IMG/VR virus record: IMGVR_UViG_3300023178_000064
Coordinates: 1-53,108 of that record
Source: a virus
DNA length: 53,108 nucleotides
Strand: one strand, 5' to 3'
Shown: in pieces, positions 16,298-24,600 of the stretch
How positions within the stretch are numbered: the first letter of the stretch is position 1
Layout: the number at the start of each line of letters is the position of its first letter
Made by a program: the position numbers and the translations under genes
The notes under the pieces: generated by a model
Database searches by the model: none
Seen by the model: the letters and a program-made list of their open reading frames with translations, nothing else
Told to the model about the DNA's origin: nothing

Positions 16298-17392
16298 ATG
16301 TTGGAAGCATTAAAATCACTCTTCGAGAGCACAGCACTTTCTGAAGAAGTAAAAGCAGAAATACAAGAAGCTTGGGAAGCGAAGATCAACGAGAATCGTC
16401 AACAAGTTACAGCTGAACTTCGTGAAGAATTCGCTAAAAAATACGAGCATGATAAATCAACTATGGTTGAAGCAATCGATGCAATGTTGTCTGAAAAGCT
16501 AATTGAAGAAATTTCAGAGTTTGCAGATGATCGTAAACAACTAGCTGAAGCAAAAGCAAAATATGCAATAGCAATGCGCGAAAACGCAGACCTAATGAAG
16601 AATTTTGTTTTAGAGCAGCTACAAAAAGAAGTAAGCGAACTACACGAAGACAAAAAAGCAATGGCTATTAAAGCCGCTCAGTTGGAAGAATTTGTAGTTG
16701 AAGCTCTTTCTAAAGAAATTGCAGAGTTCTATGAAGATAAAAAAGATTTAGCAGAAACGAAAGTACGTTTAGTACGTGAAGCTAAAGAACACTTCAAGAA
16801 GGTTAAATCTAACTTTATTGAAAGAAGTGCTACAGCGGTATCAGAAACAGTTGATAAAGTCCTTAAAGGAGAAATTACTCAACTTAAAGAAGATATTGAA
16901 GAAGCACGAAGAAATGATTTTGGGCGCAAAATATTTGAAGCATTCAGCAATGAGTATTCAAATAGCTACCTAAATGAAAAAAGCGAAAGTGCTAAGTTAC
17001 TAAAAGTTGTTGAGTTGAAAGACAAGCAACTTGCAGAAGCAAAAGCATTTGCTGAAAAAGCAAAGAATATTGCAGAAGCTCAAAAGGCAGAAAACAATAA
17101 ACTTGTAGAATCAGCAAACCGCGAAAAGATCATGCGTGGTCTAATTGCTCCATTGAGCAGAGATCAGCAAGAGATTATGACAGACTTACTGGAATCAGTA
17201 CAAACAGATAGACTTCAAAAATCATTTGACAAGTACTTACCATCAGTTATCGATGGCCAGGCTCCAGCAAAGCGTAAGGCTATATTATCAGAGGCAACAG
17301 AAGTTACAGGCAACAGAAAAGAAAACACGACACATATCAAAGCAGACGAGTCAAAAGTACTTGATATACGCCGTCTAGCTGGAATTAAATAA
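16298..17392 (+). CDS. 22: gp22 prohead scaffolding protein
   Basis: The 364-aa product is almost wholly alpha-helical and rich in Glu, Lys and Ala. It forms the internal scaffold around which gp23 assembles. The N terminus LEALKSLFESTALSEEVKAE is typical, the body is a long charged coiled coil, and the C terminus ends LDIRRLAGIK, a conserved end in marine T4-like scaffolds. Several L-x-E tripeptides could be gp21 cleavage sites. The strong site GAGGAG lies 8 nt before the ATG. It stands between gp21 and gp23 in the canonical order. T4 gp22 is somewhat shorter (about 269 aa). Confidence 0.9.
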   Translation: MLEALKSLFESTALSEEVKAEIQEAWEAKINENRQQVTAELREEFAKKYEHDKSTMVEAIDAMLSEKLIEEISEFADDRKQLAEAKAKYAIAMRENADLMKNFVLEQLQKEVSELHEDKKAMAIKAAQLEEFVVEALSKEIAEFYEDKKDLAETKVRLVREAKEHFKKVKSNFIERSATAVSETVDKVLKGEITQLKEDIEEARRNDFGRKIFEAFSNEYSNSYLNEKSESAKLLKVVELKDKQLAEAKAFAEKAKNIAEAQKAENNKLVESANREKIMRGLIAPLSRDQQEIMTDLLESVQTDRLQKSFDKYLPSVIDGQAPAKRKAILSEATEVTGNRKENTTHIKADESKVLDIRRLAGIK

Positions 17393-17399
17393 GGAGAAA

Positions 17400-18578
17400 A
17401 TGATGTCAGAACTATTAGAAAGTCGCTGGACAGAAACCAAAGACGCTCTTCTTGAAGGCCTGGACGGTAACAAGAAGGCGGTAATGGCTGCCACACTAGA
17501 AAACACTCGTAAGTATTTGTCTGAGAGTGCAACAGCTGGAGCAACATCCGCTGGTAACGTAGCTACACTAAACCGTGTAATCCTACCAGTTATCAGACGT
17601 GTTATGCCAACTGTTATTGCTAACGAGCTAGTTGGTGTTCAACCAATGACTGGCCCAGTTGGCCAAATCCACACTCTACGTGTTCGTTACGCTGAAGCTT
17701 TTGATAGCACAAGCGGAACTGATACTGTAGCAGGTGAAGAGGCACTTAGCCCATTCAAGATTGCGGAAGGATATTCCGGTGCAGCTGACGATAAAGCCGC
17801 TACAACAGCAGCTTTAGAAGGTCAAGCTGGACGTAAATTGTCCATCCAAATCTTAAAGCAAACTGTAGAAGCTAAATCCAGAAAGCTATCAGCTCGTTGG
17901 ACTTTTGAAGCTGCACAGGATGCACAATCAATGCACGGTATTGATGTTGAAGCAGAAATTATGGCTGCATTAGCACAAGAAATTACCGCTGAGATTGACC
18001 AAGAAGTTTTAGCAAGCCTAAACAGCCTAGCTGGTAATGCTGCTGAAACATATGACCAAAGTGCTGTATCAGGTACAGCAACATTCGTTGGTGACGAGCA
18101 TGCTGCATTAGCTGTTCAAATCAACAGAGTTGCAAACTTGATTGCACAGCGTACACGTAGAGGCGCAGGTAACTACGCTGTTGTTAGCCCATTTGCGTTA
18201 ACAATTCTACAAAGTGCTACAACTTCTGCGTTCGCAAGAACAACTGAAGGTACATTCGAAGCACCAACTAACACTAAAATGGTTGGTACATTGAATAACG
18301 CAATGAAAGTGTACGTCAACACATACAGTGCAGACGATGCACCAGTACTTGTTGGTTATAAGGGTTCAAGTGAATCAGACGCACCAGCGTTCTATTGCCC
18401 ATACATTCCACTAATGTCAAGTGGTGTTGTGCTTGATCCAGCAACATTCGAGCCAACTGTGTCATTTATGACCAGATATGGTTACGTTGAGCTATCAAAC
18501 ACAGCTTCATCACTTGGTAACGCAGCAGATTACTTAGGTAAAGTTGCGATTACTAACGGAAGCGTGAGCTTTAGCTAA
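17400..18578 (+). CDS. 23: gp23 major capsid protein
   Basis: The 392-aa product forms the capsid shell with an HK97-like fold. Characteristic segments include NRVILPVIRRVMPTVIANEL, VGVQPMTGPVGQI, RWTFEAAQDAQSMHGID and SFMTRYGYVELS near the C terminus. The N-terminal region before LSE42 is probably the propeptide, since T4 gp21 cuts after hydrophobic-x-Glu and the text continues SATAGATSAGN. Two ATGs (17400 and 17403) are possible after AAGGAG; I give the first. It is shorter than T4 gp23 (about 521 aa), as is usual in marine relatives. A strong terminator follows at 18597. Confidence 0.97.
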   Translation: MMSELLESRWTETKDALLEGLDGNKKAVMAATLENTRKYLSESATAGATSAGNVATLNRVILPVIRRVMPTVIANELVGVQPMTGPVGQIHTLRVRYAEAFDSTSGTDTVAGEEALSPFKIAEGYSGAADDKAATTAALEGQAGRKLSIQILKQTVEAKSRKLSARWTFEAAQDAQSMHGIDVEAEIMAALAQEITAEIDQEVLASLNSLAGNAAETYDQSAVSGTATFVGDEHAALAVQINRVANLIAQRTRRGAGNYAVVSPFALTILQSATTSAFARTTEGTFEAPTNTKMVGTLNNAMKVYVNTYSADDAPVLVGYKGSSESDAPAFYCPYIPLMSSGVVLDPATFEPTVSFMTRYGYVELSNTASSLGNAADYLGKVAITNGSVSFS

Positions 18579-18596
18579 GTTTTACTTAAAACGAGA

Positions 18597-18624
18597 AAAT
18601 AGGGCCTTAGGGCCCTATTTTTTT
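18597..18624 (+). terminator. Intrinsic terminator after gp23 (works in both directions)
   Basis: A perfect 10-bp stem (AAATAGGGCC, 18597-18606; GGCCCTATTT, 18611-18620) with loop TTAG runs into a T tract. On the minus strand the same stem is followed by ATTTTCTCGTTTT, so it can also end the pqqA transcript. Confidence 0.9.
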
Positions 18625-18634
18625 GACTACGGTT

Positions 18635-18706
18635 TTACTTGTTCATTACATACATTGTAACTTCAAAGCCAAAACGCATTTCTGTATAGCTAGGTTTTGT
18701 CCACAT
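18635..18706 (-). CDS. pqqA: PqqA, coenzyme PQQ precursor peptide
   Basis: The 23-codon gene is too short for ordinary gene calling. The product starts MWTKPSYTEMRFGFEV and continues TMYVMNK. It matches the PqqA family over its whole length (typical MWxKPxxxDxRxGFEVTxY). Glu15 and Tyr19 form the E-x3-Y pair that the radical-SAM enzyme PqqE crosslinks, with PqqD as chaperone, before the peptide is trimmed and oxidised to pyrroloquinoline quinone. A strong AAGGAG lies 6 nt before the ATG. It is alone on the minus strand between gp23 and a divergent RNA. No pqqB-E is visible in the window, so PQQ synthesis would need host enzymes. This is seen in sequence plus known family chemistry; expression is untested. 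Confidence 0.9.
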   Translation of the reverse strand: MWTKPSYTEMRFGFEVTMYVMNK

Positions 18707-18721
18707 AACAATCTCCTTTCA

Positions 18722-18749
18722 ATTATTATTTAAACACACTTTTTGACAA
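18722..18749 (-). promoter_or_regulatory. Promoter region of pqqA
   Basis: On the minus strand TTGTCA (18749-18744) and AATAAT (18727-18722) are separated by 16 bp, each one mismatch from the sigma70 consensus. TTTAAATA (18734-18727), one mismatch from the late box TATAAATA, overlaps it. Early or late expression cannot be decided from sequence. Confidence 0.5.
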
Positions 18750-18788
18750 AAATCTTGCAGAAAATCATTAATTTTTCATAAAAAGTGG

Positions 18789-18816
18789 TTGACTTTTATT
18801 TTAAAGATGTTATATT
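18789..18816 (+). promoter_or_regulatory. Sigma70-type promoter of the intergenic RNA
   Basis: TTGACT (18789-18794), a 16-bp spacer and TATATT (18811-18816) predict a start near 18823, exactly where the closing helix of the RNA begins. A second TTGACA at 18743-18748 has only a poor -10. Confidence 0.7.
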
Positions 18817-18822
18817 AATAAC

Positions 18823-19075
18823 ATAAGCAACAAAGACTTAGCTAGTCAATGTTTATAGTGCAAGGAAGAGGCGTTTACCAGAGCGTCGAACTTGACTGTT
18901 TAGGGGTGGTACCCAGGTGTTGTACTGGAAACAGGCAATGTCACATCGCTCTACCGAGCGGAAGCAGGTTGTCGCGGAGATGAAATGGTATTTGGTCCGT
19001 GGCTTGTAGGTGTAACCGAGTCCTACCTATTTTGCTTATTCTTAAAGCCCGCCACTGTGCGGGCTTTCTTCTTAT
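18823..19075 (+). ncRNA. Putative structured small RNA of unknown family
   Basis: The ends pair: ATAAGCAA (18823-18830) with TTGCTTAT (19032-19039). Internal elements include CTG-GAAA-CAG (a GNRA tetraloop hairpin extended by TTG/CAA), GGGT-GGT-ACCC, GCTC-TACC-GAGC nested within CATC/GATG, and GTAGG/CCTAC near the 3' side. It has its own promoter and ends in a strong terminator at 19044-19075, so it is a free-standing transcription unit of about 250 nt. It carries no convincing protein frame and no tRNA T-arm, tmRNA, SRP, 6S or RNase P signature that I can identify. It lies divergent to pqqA. Function is unknown; a link to PQQ control or to host RNA mimicry is only speculation. Confidence 0.65.
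19044..19075 (+). terminator. Intrinsic terminator of the intergenic RNA
   Basis: A perfect 9-bp GC-rich stem (AAAGCCCGC, 19044-19052; GCGGGCTTT, 19059-19067) with loop CACTGT is followed by a T-rich tail CTTCTTATTT. Confidence 0.9.
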
Positions 19076-19077
19076 TT

Positions 19078-19085
19078 GATAAATA
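19078..19085 (+). promoter_or_regulatory. T4-like late promoter box GATAAATA
   Basis: GATAAATA (then C) is one mismatch from TATAAATA and starts right after the RNA terminator. It would transcribe the block beginning at 19181 through a leader of about 90 nt. Confidence 0.6.
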
Positions 19086-19089
19086 CTTG

Positions 19090-19180
19090 TGTCAGATAGT
19101 GTGCCGCAAGGCGGACTTATGCTGTTACCCACAGCGTACCGGATAGAACCCGGATAGGACTACTTTATAGGAGAAAACAA
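19090..19180 (+). other. Leader of the 19181 gene
   Basis: The untranslated leader contains CCGC-AAG-GCGG, GCTGT-TACCC-ACAGC and a CCGG...CCGG pair, then AGGAG 8 nt before the ATG. The hairpins are short; no known riboswitch motif was recognised. Confidence 0.35.
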
Positions 19181-19636
19181 ATGGGAAGACCACTTAATAA
19201 AAGATACTTTGGACCTGCTACAGCAGGTGGCAATGAAATCAAAGTAGATTTCTATGATGGCACATCAGCTGTTCTAGAAGGCTACATTGTAAAACAATTA
19301 GGATCTAAAAAGTTTCGTGTTGCCGCAATTGGCACACCAGGAACTACATACGATCGTTTTTTAACTACAGGAAAATTACCTGCTGCTTTAACAGGCGAAG
19401 AAATGTGCATCAGTGTTAAAGGTGATGACGGTGAAACTTACGGCGTTAGTAAAATTTCAGGACGTAAGGCAACTATCATTGCTCACAGTGCAACAGGTTC
19501 GAATGCATTAAACGGACAATCGATTCCATGGAACTTCACAGTAAGTGCTGTTGACGGTGCTGTACAAGTTGAAGAAGCTGGTGATGATGACGTACTACTT
19601 GGTACTGACGACGACGACTTCACTGAAGACGCATAA
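19181..19636 (+). CDS. Conserved virion protein of marine T4-like phages
   Basis: The 151-aa product begins MGRPLNKRYFGPATAGGNEI, a start I recall from uncharacterised virion proteins downstream of gp23 in cyanophages and related marine phages. The sequence is mostly beta-strand, with a glycine-rich body and a very acidic tail (EEAGDDDVLLGTDDDDFTED). Being directly after the capsid gene and its own late promoter, it could be a capsid decoration or fibre-base protein, but no domain supports a choice. AGGAG precedes the ATG by 8 nt. Confidence 0.65.
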   Translation: MGRPLNKRYFGPATAGGNEIKVDFYDGTSAVLEGYIVKQLGSKKFRVAAIGTPGTTYDRFLTTGKLPAALTGEEMCISVKGDDGETYGVSKISGRKATIIAHSATGSNALNGQSIPWNFTVSAVDGAVQVEEAGDDDVLLGTDDDDFTEDA

Positions 19637-19648
19637 GGATAATAACTT

Positions 19649-20662
19649 ATGGACAAGTATTTAAGAGTAGCTGACGGCAACTACAGAGTAGTTGTTAAAG
19701 AAGGTGGTAGAATTACACTTGATACAGGTACGGAAGTTGGAGATGTTTACATCACCGGCAACCTAGTTGTTGAAGGCACTACTACTACTCTTGATACAGT
19801 CAACACTGTTGTTGAAGACAATATCATTGAACTTAACAAAGGCGAAACCGGAAACGGCATTACTAGAGATGGCGCTTCCGGTATTCGTGTTGATAGGGGT
19901 ACAATACAAGACGCTCAATTCTTATTTGTAGAAAATGTAACTTGGACAGATACAGCTAACGGAGGCACAGTTGATAAAGGTGCTTGGTCATCGAGATACC
20001 CAGGAGGTAGAATCGGAGGCATTGAAACTGTAAGTATTACAACACCGGGCGTAGATTTAAACTTACTTGGTAGATATACATTATCAGGTGTAAGTACAGC
20101 AAACCCCGGAGTTGTTACTGTTACAGGAACAGCAAACTATGAGCAACGAGTTACTGATGACGACCATATACCTAACAAAAAATATGTAGATGATGCTATC
20201 TTTAACTTCTTTGGTACTGTTGTACCTAACAGAGTTCAAGTAGGCGATACTAAGGTACATGTGTATGATGACAGTGTTTCGGGTCCTAGTAGAGCAGAAA
20301 CTGTTGTTGACGGTAACTTAGTTCAAGATGTTAGAGCAACTTGGACTGATACACATGGAATACGTATTGAACAAACTGTTCATGGTACTGAAATTAAAAC
20401 ACTTGGTACAAGTCAAGAAGATTTAATATTAAGTGCAACTGGTACCGGACATGTTGTAGTTGACGACAACTTAAGATTAGGTTATACTCCACACGAAGGT
20501 GTTGACGGAATAACCGATCCAGTAGAACCAGATGACGGAATACTGTTGTATGCTAAACCATCTCAATCAGCAGGCACAGGTATGTATTTCGTAAATGCAC
20601 AAAACCAACGAGATGAAATTATAAGTAGAAATAGAGCACTAGTTTATAGTATGCTCTTTTAA
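19649..20662 (+). CDS. Fibre-like virion structural protein
   Basis: The 337-aa product is beta-rich. GDVYITGNLVVEGTTTTLDT (about residues 28-47) is the repeated beta-strand motif common in phage fibres. NKKYVDDAIFNF (about 175-186) matches the short helical motif frequent in tail-fibre stalks. SQEDLILSATGTGHVVVDDN is a variant of the DLELRASGTG motif reused many times in the giant proteins downstream. This suggests a common origin and a role in the fibre network. AAGGAT precedes the ATG. No enzymatic motif was seen. Confidence 0.7.
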   Translation: MDKYLRVADGNYRVVVKEGGRITLDTGTEVGDVYITGNLVVEGTTTTLDTVNTVVEDNIIELNKGETGNGITRDGASGIRVDRGTIQDAQFLFVENVTWTDTANGGTVDKGAWSSRYPGGRIGGIETVSITTPGVDLNLLGRYTLSGVSTANPGVVTVTGTANYEQRVTDDDHIPNKKYVDDAIFNFFGTVVPNRVQVGDTKVHVYDDSVSGPSRAETVVDGNLVQDVRATWTDTHGIRIEQTVHGTEIKTLGTSQEDLILSATGTGHVVVDDNLRLGYTPHEGVDGITDPVEPDDGILLYAKPSQSAGTGMYFVNAQNQRDEIISRNRALVYSMLF

Positions 20663-20671
20663 GGAAATAAT

Positions 20672-21043
20672 ATGGCAATAGTTAATACAGCAATAATTGA
20701 TCAAGGTGGCGGAGATTATAGACACATTATGTTAACTGTTCCTGCTAATAAGTCATATGCTATTACTAATATTTTAGTTTGCAATACTTATGACCCAAGT
20801 GCGTCTAATCCAGAAAACGAAACTTGTGAATTTGATTTACATTTTGTTCCATCAAACGGATCATACAGTGACACTATTACATCTGTAGTTAGACGCTTGT
20901 CATTACCAGCAGGCGAAACATTTACATTAGATACAGAAAAAATAGTATTAGACGCAGGCGACTCTGTTCAAATTAACGGAGGACCGTCAGCAAGCGGAAC
21001 AGGAAGACTTGCTTGCACAGTTAGTTATTTGGAAATTACATAA
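20672..21043 (+). CDS. Small beta-rich virion protein (family A)
   Basis: The 123-aa product has the pattern ITNILVCN, a run of strands, then LPAGETFTLDTEKIVLDAGD and a last strand ending YLEI. Proteins at 32942 and 46807 share this layout, so three members of one small family sit beside the giant fibres. It may be an adaptor or capping domain. The stop overlaps the next start by one base (TAATG). Ribosome-binding site AAGGA. Function unassigned. Confidence 0.65.
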   Translation: MAIVNTAIIDQGGGDYRHIMLTVPANKSYAITNILVCNTYDPSASNPENETCEFDLHFVPSNGSYSDTITSVVRRLSLPAGETFTLDTEKIVLDAGDSVQINGGPSASGTGRLACTVSYLEIT

Positions 21044-21573
21044 TGAGATTATTGAAGGCACAAAATACAAACCGTAGAACAATTTACGGAAGAGGAGTAC
21101 AGTTTGATGTAGACGATCAAGTCTATATGGAAAGTACTAATAGTATACGTGTGCCCAAAGGTACTACAGCTCAGCGACCAGCAAATCCTGAAGAAGGACA
21201 CTTTAGATATAATACAGATGATACTAGATTTGAAGTGTATGAAAACGGAGCCTGGCGCGGTGTTAGAGCTGTAGCCCCGGTTGGCGTTGGAATAACCCAA
21301 CAGAGCTTAGGTAATGGCGATGCGTCAGAAACAGTATTCGGCCCATTAGCAAGCAACGATCCTGAATATCCGGTTCCAGTAGCCGCACAAAACGTTCTAG
21401 TATTTGTTGAAAACGTGTTTCAAATAAGCACAACAAACTATACATTAGAACAAAGCGTTAGCGGAAGTTTAACAGGCCCTAATGCTCCATACGCTGATGG
21501 TTGGTATCTTAAATTTACATCAGCACCAGACCTTAATAAGCCAGTAACTGTACTACATAACTTCGACAAGTAA
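21043..21573 (+). CDS. Small fibre-associated virion protein with RYN...W module
   Basis: The 176-aa product contains PKGTTAQRPANPEEGHFRYN and then TRFEVYENGAWRG, a module found at many fibre ends in this window. The C-terminal half (VAAQNVLVFVENVFQISTTN, then VLHNFDK) resembles a beta-rich domain often appended to phage tail proteins. It is translationally coupled to the gene before it and precedes the first giant fibre gene. A late-type box lies after its stop. Confidence 0.65.
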   Translation: MRLLKAQNTNRRTIYGRGVQFDVDDQVYMESTNSIRVPKGTTAQRPANPEEGHFRYNTDDTRFEVYENGAWRGVRAVAPVGVGITQQSLGNGDASETVFGPLASNDPEYPVPVAAQNVLVFVENVFQISTTNYTLEQSVSGSLTGPNAPYADGWYLKFTSAPDLNKPVTVLHNFDK

Positions 21574-21576
21574 TCC

Positions 21577-21584
21577 AATAAATA
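21577..21584 (+). promoter_or_regulatory. Possible late promoter box AATAAATA
   Basis: AATAAATAC lies 19 bp before the ATG of the 1846-aa protein, one mismatch from TATAAATA. The short distance leaves a leader of only a few bases plus the AGGAG ribosome-binding site. Confidence 0.4.
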
Positions 21585-21602
21585 CAAGTAGGAGAACTTT
21601 AA

Positions 21603-24600
21603 ATGTCGCAAGTAGGTAGAATCTCAGGACCACTATTATTCGCTAATCTAGAAAGAAACGGCATTGATCTGGCCTTTGAAACAGACTTACTTTACCTTGA
21701 TGTTAATAATGGCAAAATAGGTATAAGAAATAATGCTCCTACTAACGATTTACATGTTTTAGATACTACTAGAACTACTACATTATACGGCGATACACAA
21801 GCAGATATTGCTAATATAAACTTTCAAAACTCAACAATACAGCCTTTTCCGGGACAATTATTTCTTGATGCTAGATATAAGATAACATCTTCAAACGCTA
21901 AAACAGGCGACATTTTTATAGATGATAATTACATATCTACTACAAATAGCAATTCTAATTTAGAACTACGTCCTAACGGAACGGGTCGTGTAGAAGTTTA
22001 CAGCGATCTACATACAGACGGTAATATACATGCAACAGGCAATATCACTCTTGATGGTAACATTATTTTTGGCGACACCGGTGATGATTCAACAGCATTA
22101 AATGATACTGTAACATTTCAAACTGATGTAAACAGTAATATAGATCCTACAGTCACAGAAGTATACGATTTAGGAAAGTATAACAAGCGTTGGTTAGAAT
22201 TGAATACTAGGCTTGTTAATGGTGTTGCTGTTGAATCTAGTAGTTTTATATTAGGCGGAGTTGACCTTAATAATAGACCAGGTAAAACTTATTACGTATC
22301 TAAAAATGGCGACAATGACTACACTGGTACACATGTACAACACCCATTTGAAACTATTGATTATGCTGTAACGCAAGCAACGGCAGGAGATACTATCCAT
22401 GTATTTCCTGGAGAGTACGAAGAATCTACACCAATTGTTGTTCCTGCAGGTGTTACAGTAGTTGGTCACGATTTAAGAAACACAGTTATTACACCGCCAA
22501 GTAGTCAAAGCTCTACAGATATATTTCATCTTAACGGCGAAAGTACCGTAGCAAATTTTACAATTAAAGATTTCTTTTATGACAGTGTAAATGACACAGG
22601 TTATGCTTTTAGATTTGCTCCTAATGCAACAATTACAACACGTAGTCCTTATGTTCAAAACGTTACAGTAAGCACACAAGGTAGCACAACTAGTGCAAGC
22701 GATCCTAGAGGATATGCTAGTGGCGATGCTGGTAAAGGTGCGTTAGTAGACGGAGCAAGTGTATTAGGTACAAGCAATGAAGCAAGCATGTTGTTCCATG
22801 CTGTAACATTTATTACACCAGGTGTAGATGCACTTACAATGACAAATGGTGTTAGGGTAGAGTGGTTAAATTCATTTACATATTTTGCAGACAGAGGTTT
22901 ATATGCTGTTAATGGTGCAACAGGACATTTAAGCACAGACGGAAGTACAATTAAGTACGGTGCAGAACTACGCTCAATTGGTTCAGCAAACGTATACGGT
23001 AACAAAGGCGCTGAAGCAGATGGCGCTGATACATTAATGTATCTTATTCAACACAACTTTGGTTATATAGGATCTGGAAAATTTGTAGACAATGATCCTA
23101 GCAGAGTTATACAGACAAATGAAACTATTGAATTAAACTCGGGTAAAATTTATTACAGTTCTACGGACCATTTAGGAAATTTTAGAGTAGGCGATCAGTT
23201 TTTTGTTGATCTAGAAACTGGTAACAGTACACTAACTATTGACGAATCTACAGTTAATGCATTAGCAGGACTAACTGTTACAACTAACGGAAATATTGCA
23301 ATTATTGATGGCAATAAAGTTCAAAATCAAAATATAAGATTTAGCGGCAACACAATTGAAAGCCTATCAGGCGAAATTAATATTGACAGTCCTGCTAGTA
23401 CCTTTATAAATCTAAACGGCAATACTAACCTTGTAGGTAATTTAGACATTACAGATAACTTTACGTTTGATGGCACACTTTCATTAGCAGGCGATCAACC
23501 TACAGACACAGTAACGTTTAATACAGAATTTAGTCAAGATTTAGAACCCAATCAAGACTTAACTTTTACTTTAGGTAACGAAACAAAAAGGTGGAATTGG
23601 ACTTATGTAAATGATGCAGAAATAGACGGCGTCACTATAGAAACAAATTATATTACTTCAAACGAATCGAATGCAGACTTAGAACTTAGAGCTAGTGGAA
23701 CTGGTAAAGTTAATATTACAGATCAAGTTAATATTAATAATCAACTTACAGCATTAGGAACAAGTACTTTTCAAAATGTTTCACTACAAGTGTTAACAAG
23801 TAATGCAGACTTAGAAGCAACAAACTTTAGTATTAACGATTTTAATATCCAAGGAAATCTTGACATTCAAGGAGAAGCCCAACTAGAGAATATACTAATT
23901 GATGATAATTTTATTACTACTACACAAAGTAATAGCGATTTAGAATTAAGAGCTGCAGGTACAGGCGAAGTTACTACACAAGAATTAGTAAGAGTTAACG
24001 GGTTATTAATTAACGAAAGTACACTACAGACTGGAAATGTAGACATTGCTGGAACTGTGACATTTGGAACTTTAGAAACTGACGAAATAAGAATTAATAA
24101 CAACACAATAGAAGCATTTAACACTAATCAAGACTTAAACTTAGATGCAAACGGTACCGGCGAAGTTCAAATTAACAGTAGTGATGTTATTATTCAAGAA
24201 GACTTAACTGTTAACGGTAACACAACACTACAAGGAACTGATATAACAGGGTCACTTGTTCATTCAGGTAACTTAACCCAAACTGGAAACTATAACATTG
24301 CTGGTGAAATTAGTAACGGCAATATTCTAATTGAAGATAACTTTATTACTACAACAAACAGTAATAGTGATTTAGAACTACGTGCTAGTGGAACCGGCGA
24401 AGTTCTTATACCTAACAATGATGTACAAGTTAATAATAATTTTACTGTAACTGGAGCAAGTGATTTTCAAGATGTAACAGTTAATGGAACATTCCTACCA
24501 GGGTTTTCATATCAAACAGGTGATAGAAGTTTTAATGGTAATCTTACAATATCACAAAATTTAGATGTAACTGGATTTGCACAGTTTGAAGAAATCCTAG

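Noticed and set aside
18823-19075. SRP RNA, because of GTTTACCAG and GGAAGCAG segments
   Set aside because: The two segments are not arranged as the conserved SRP internal loops, and the closing helix and length do not fit.
18941-19132. A 63-codon minus-strand frame opposite the intergenic RNA
   Set aside because: It crosses a strong terminator and a late promoter, has no good ribosome-binding site, and its sequence resembles no protein I know.
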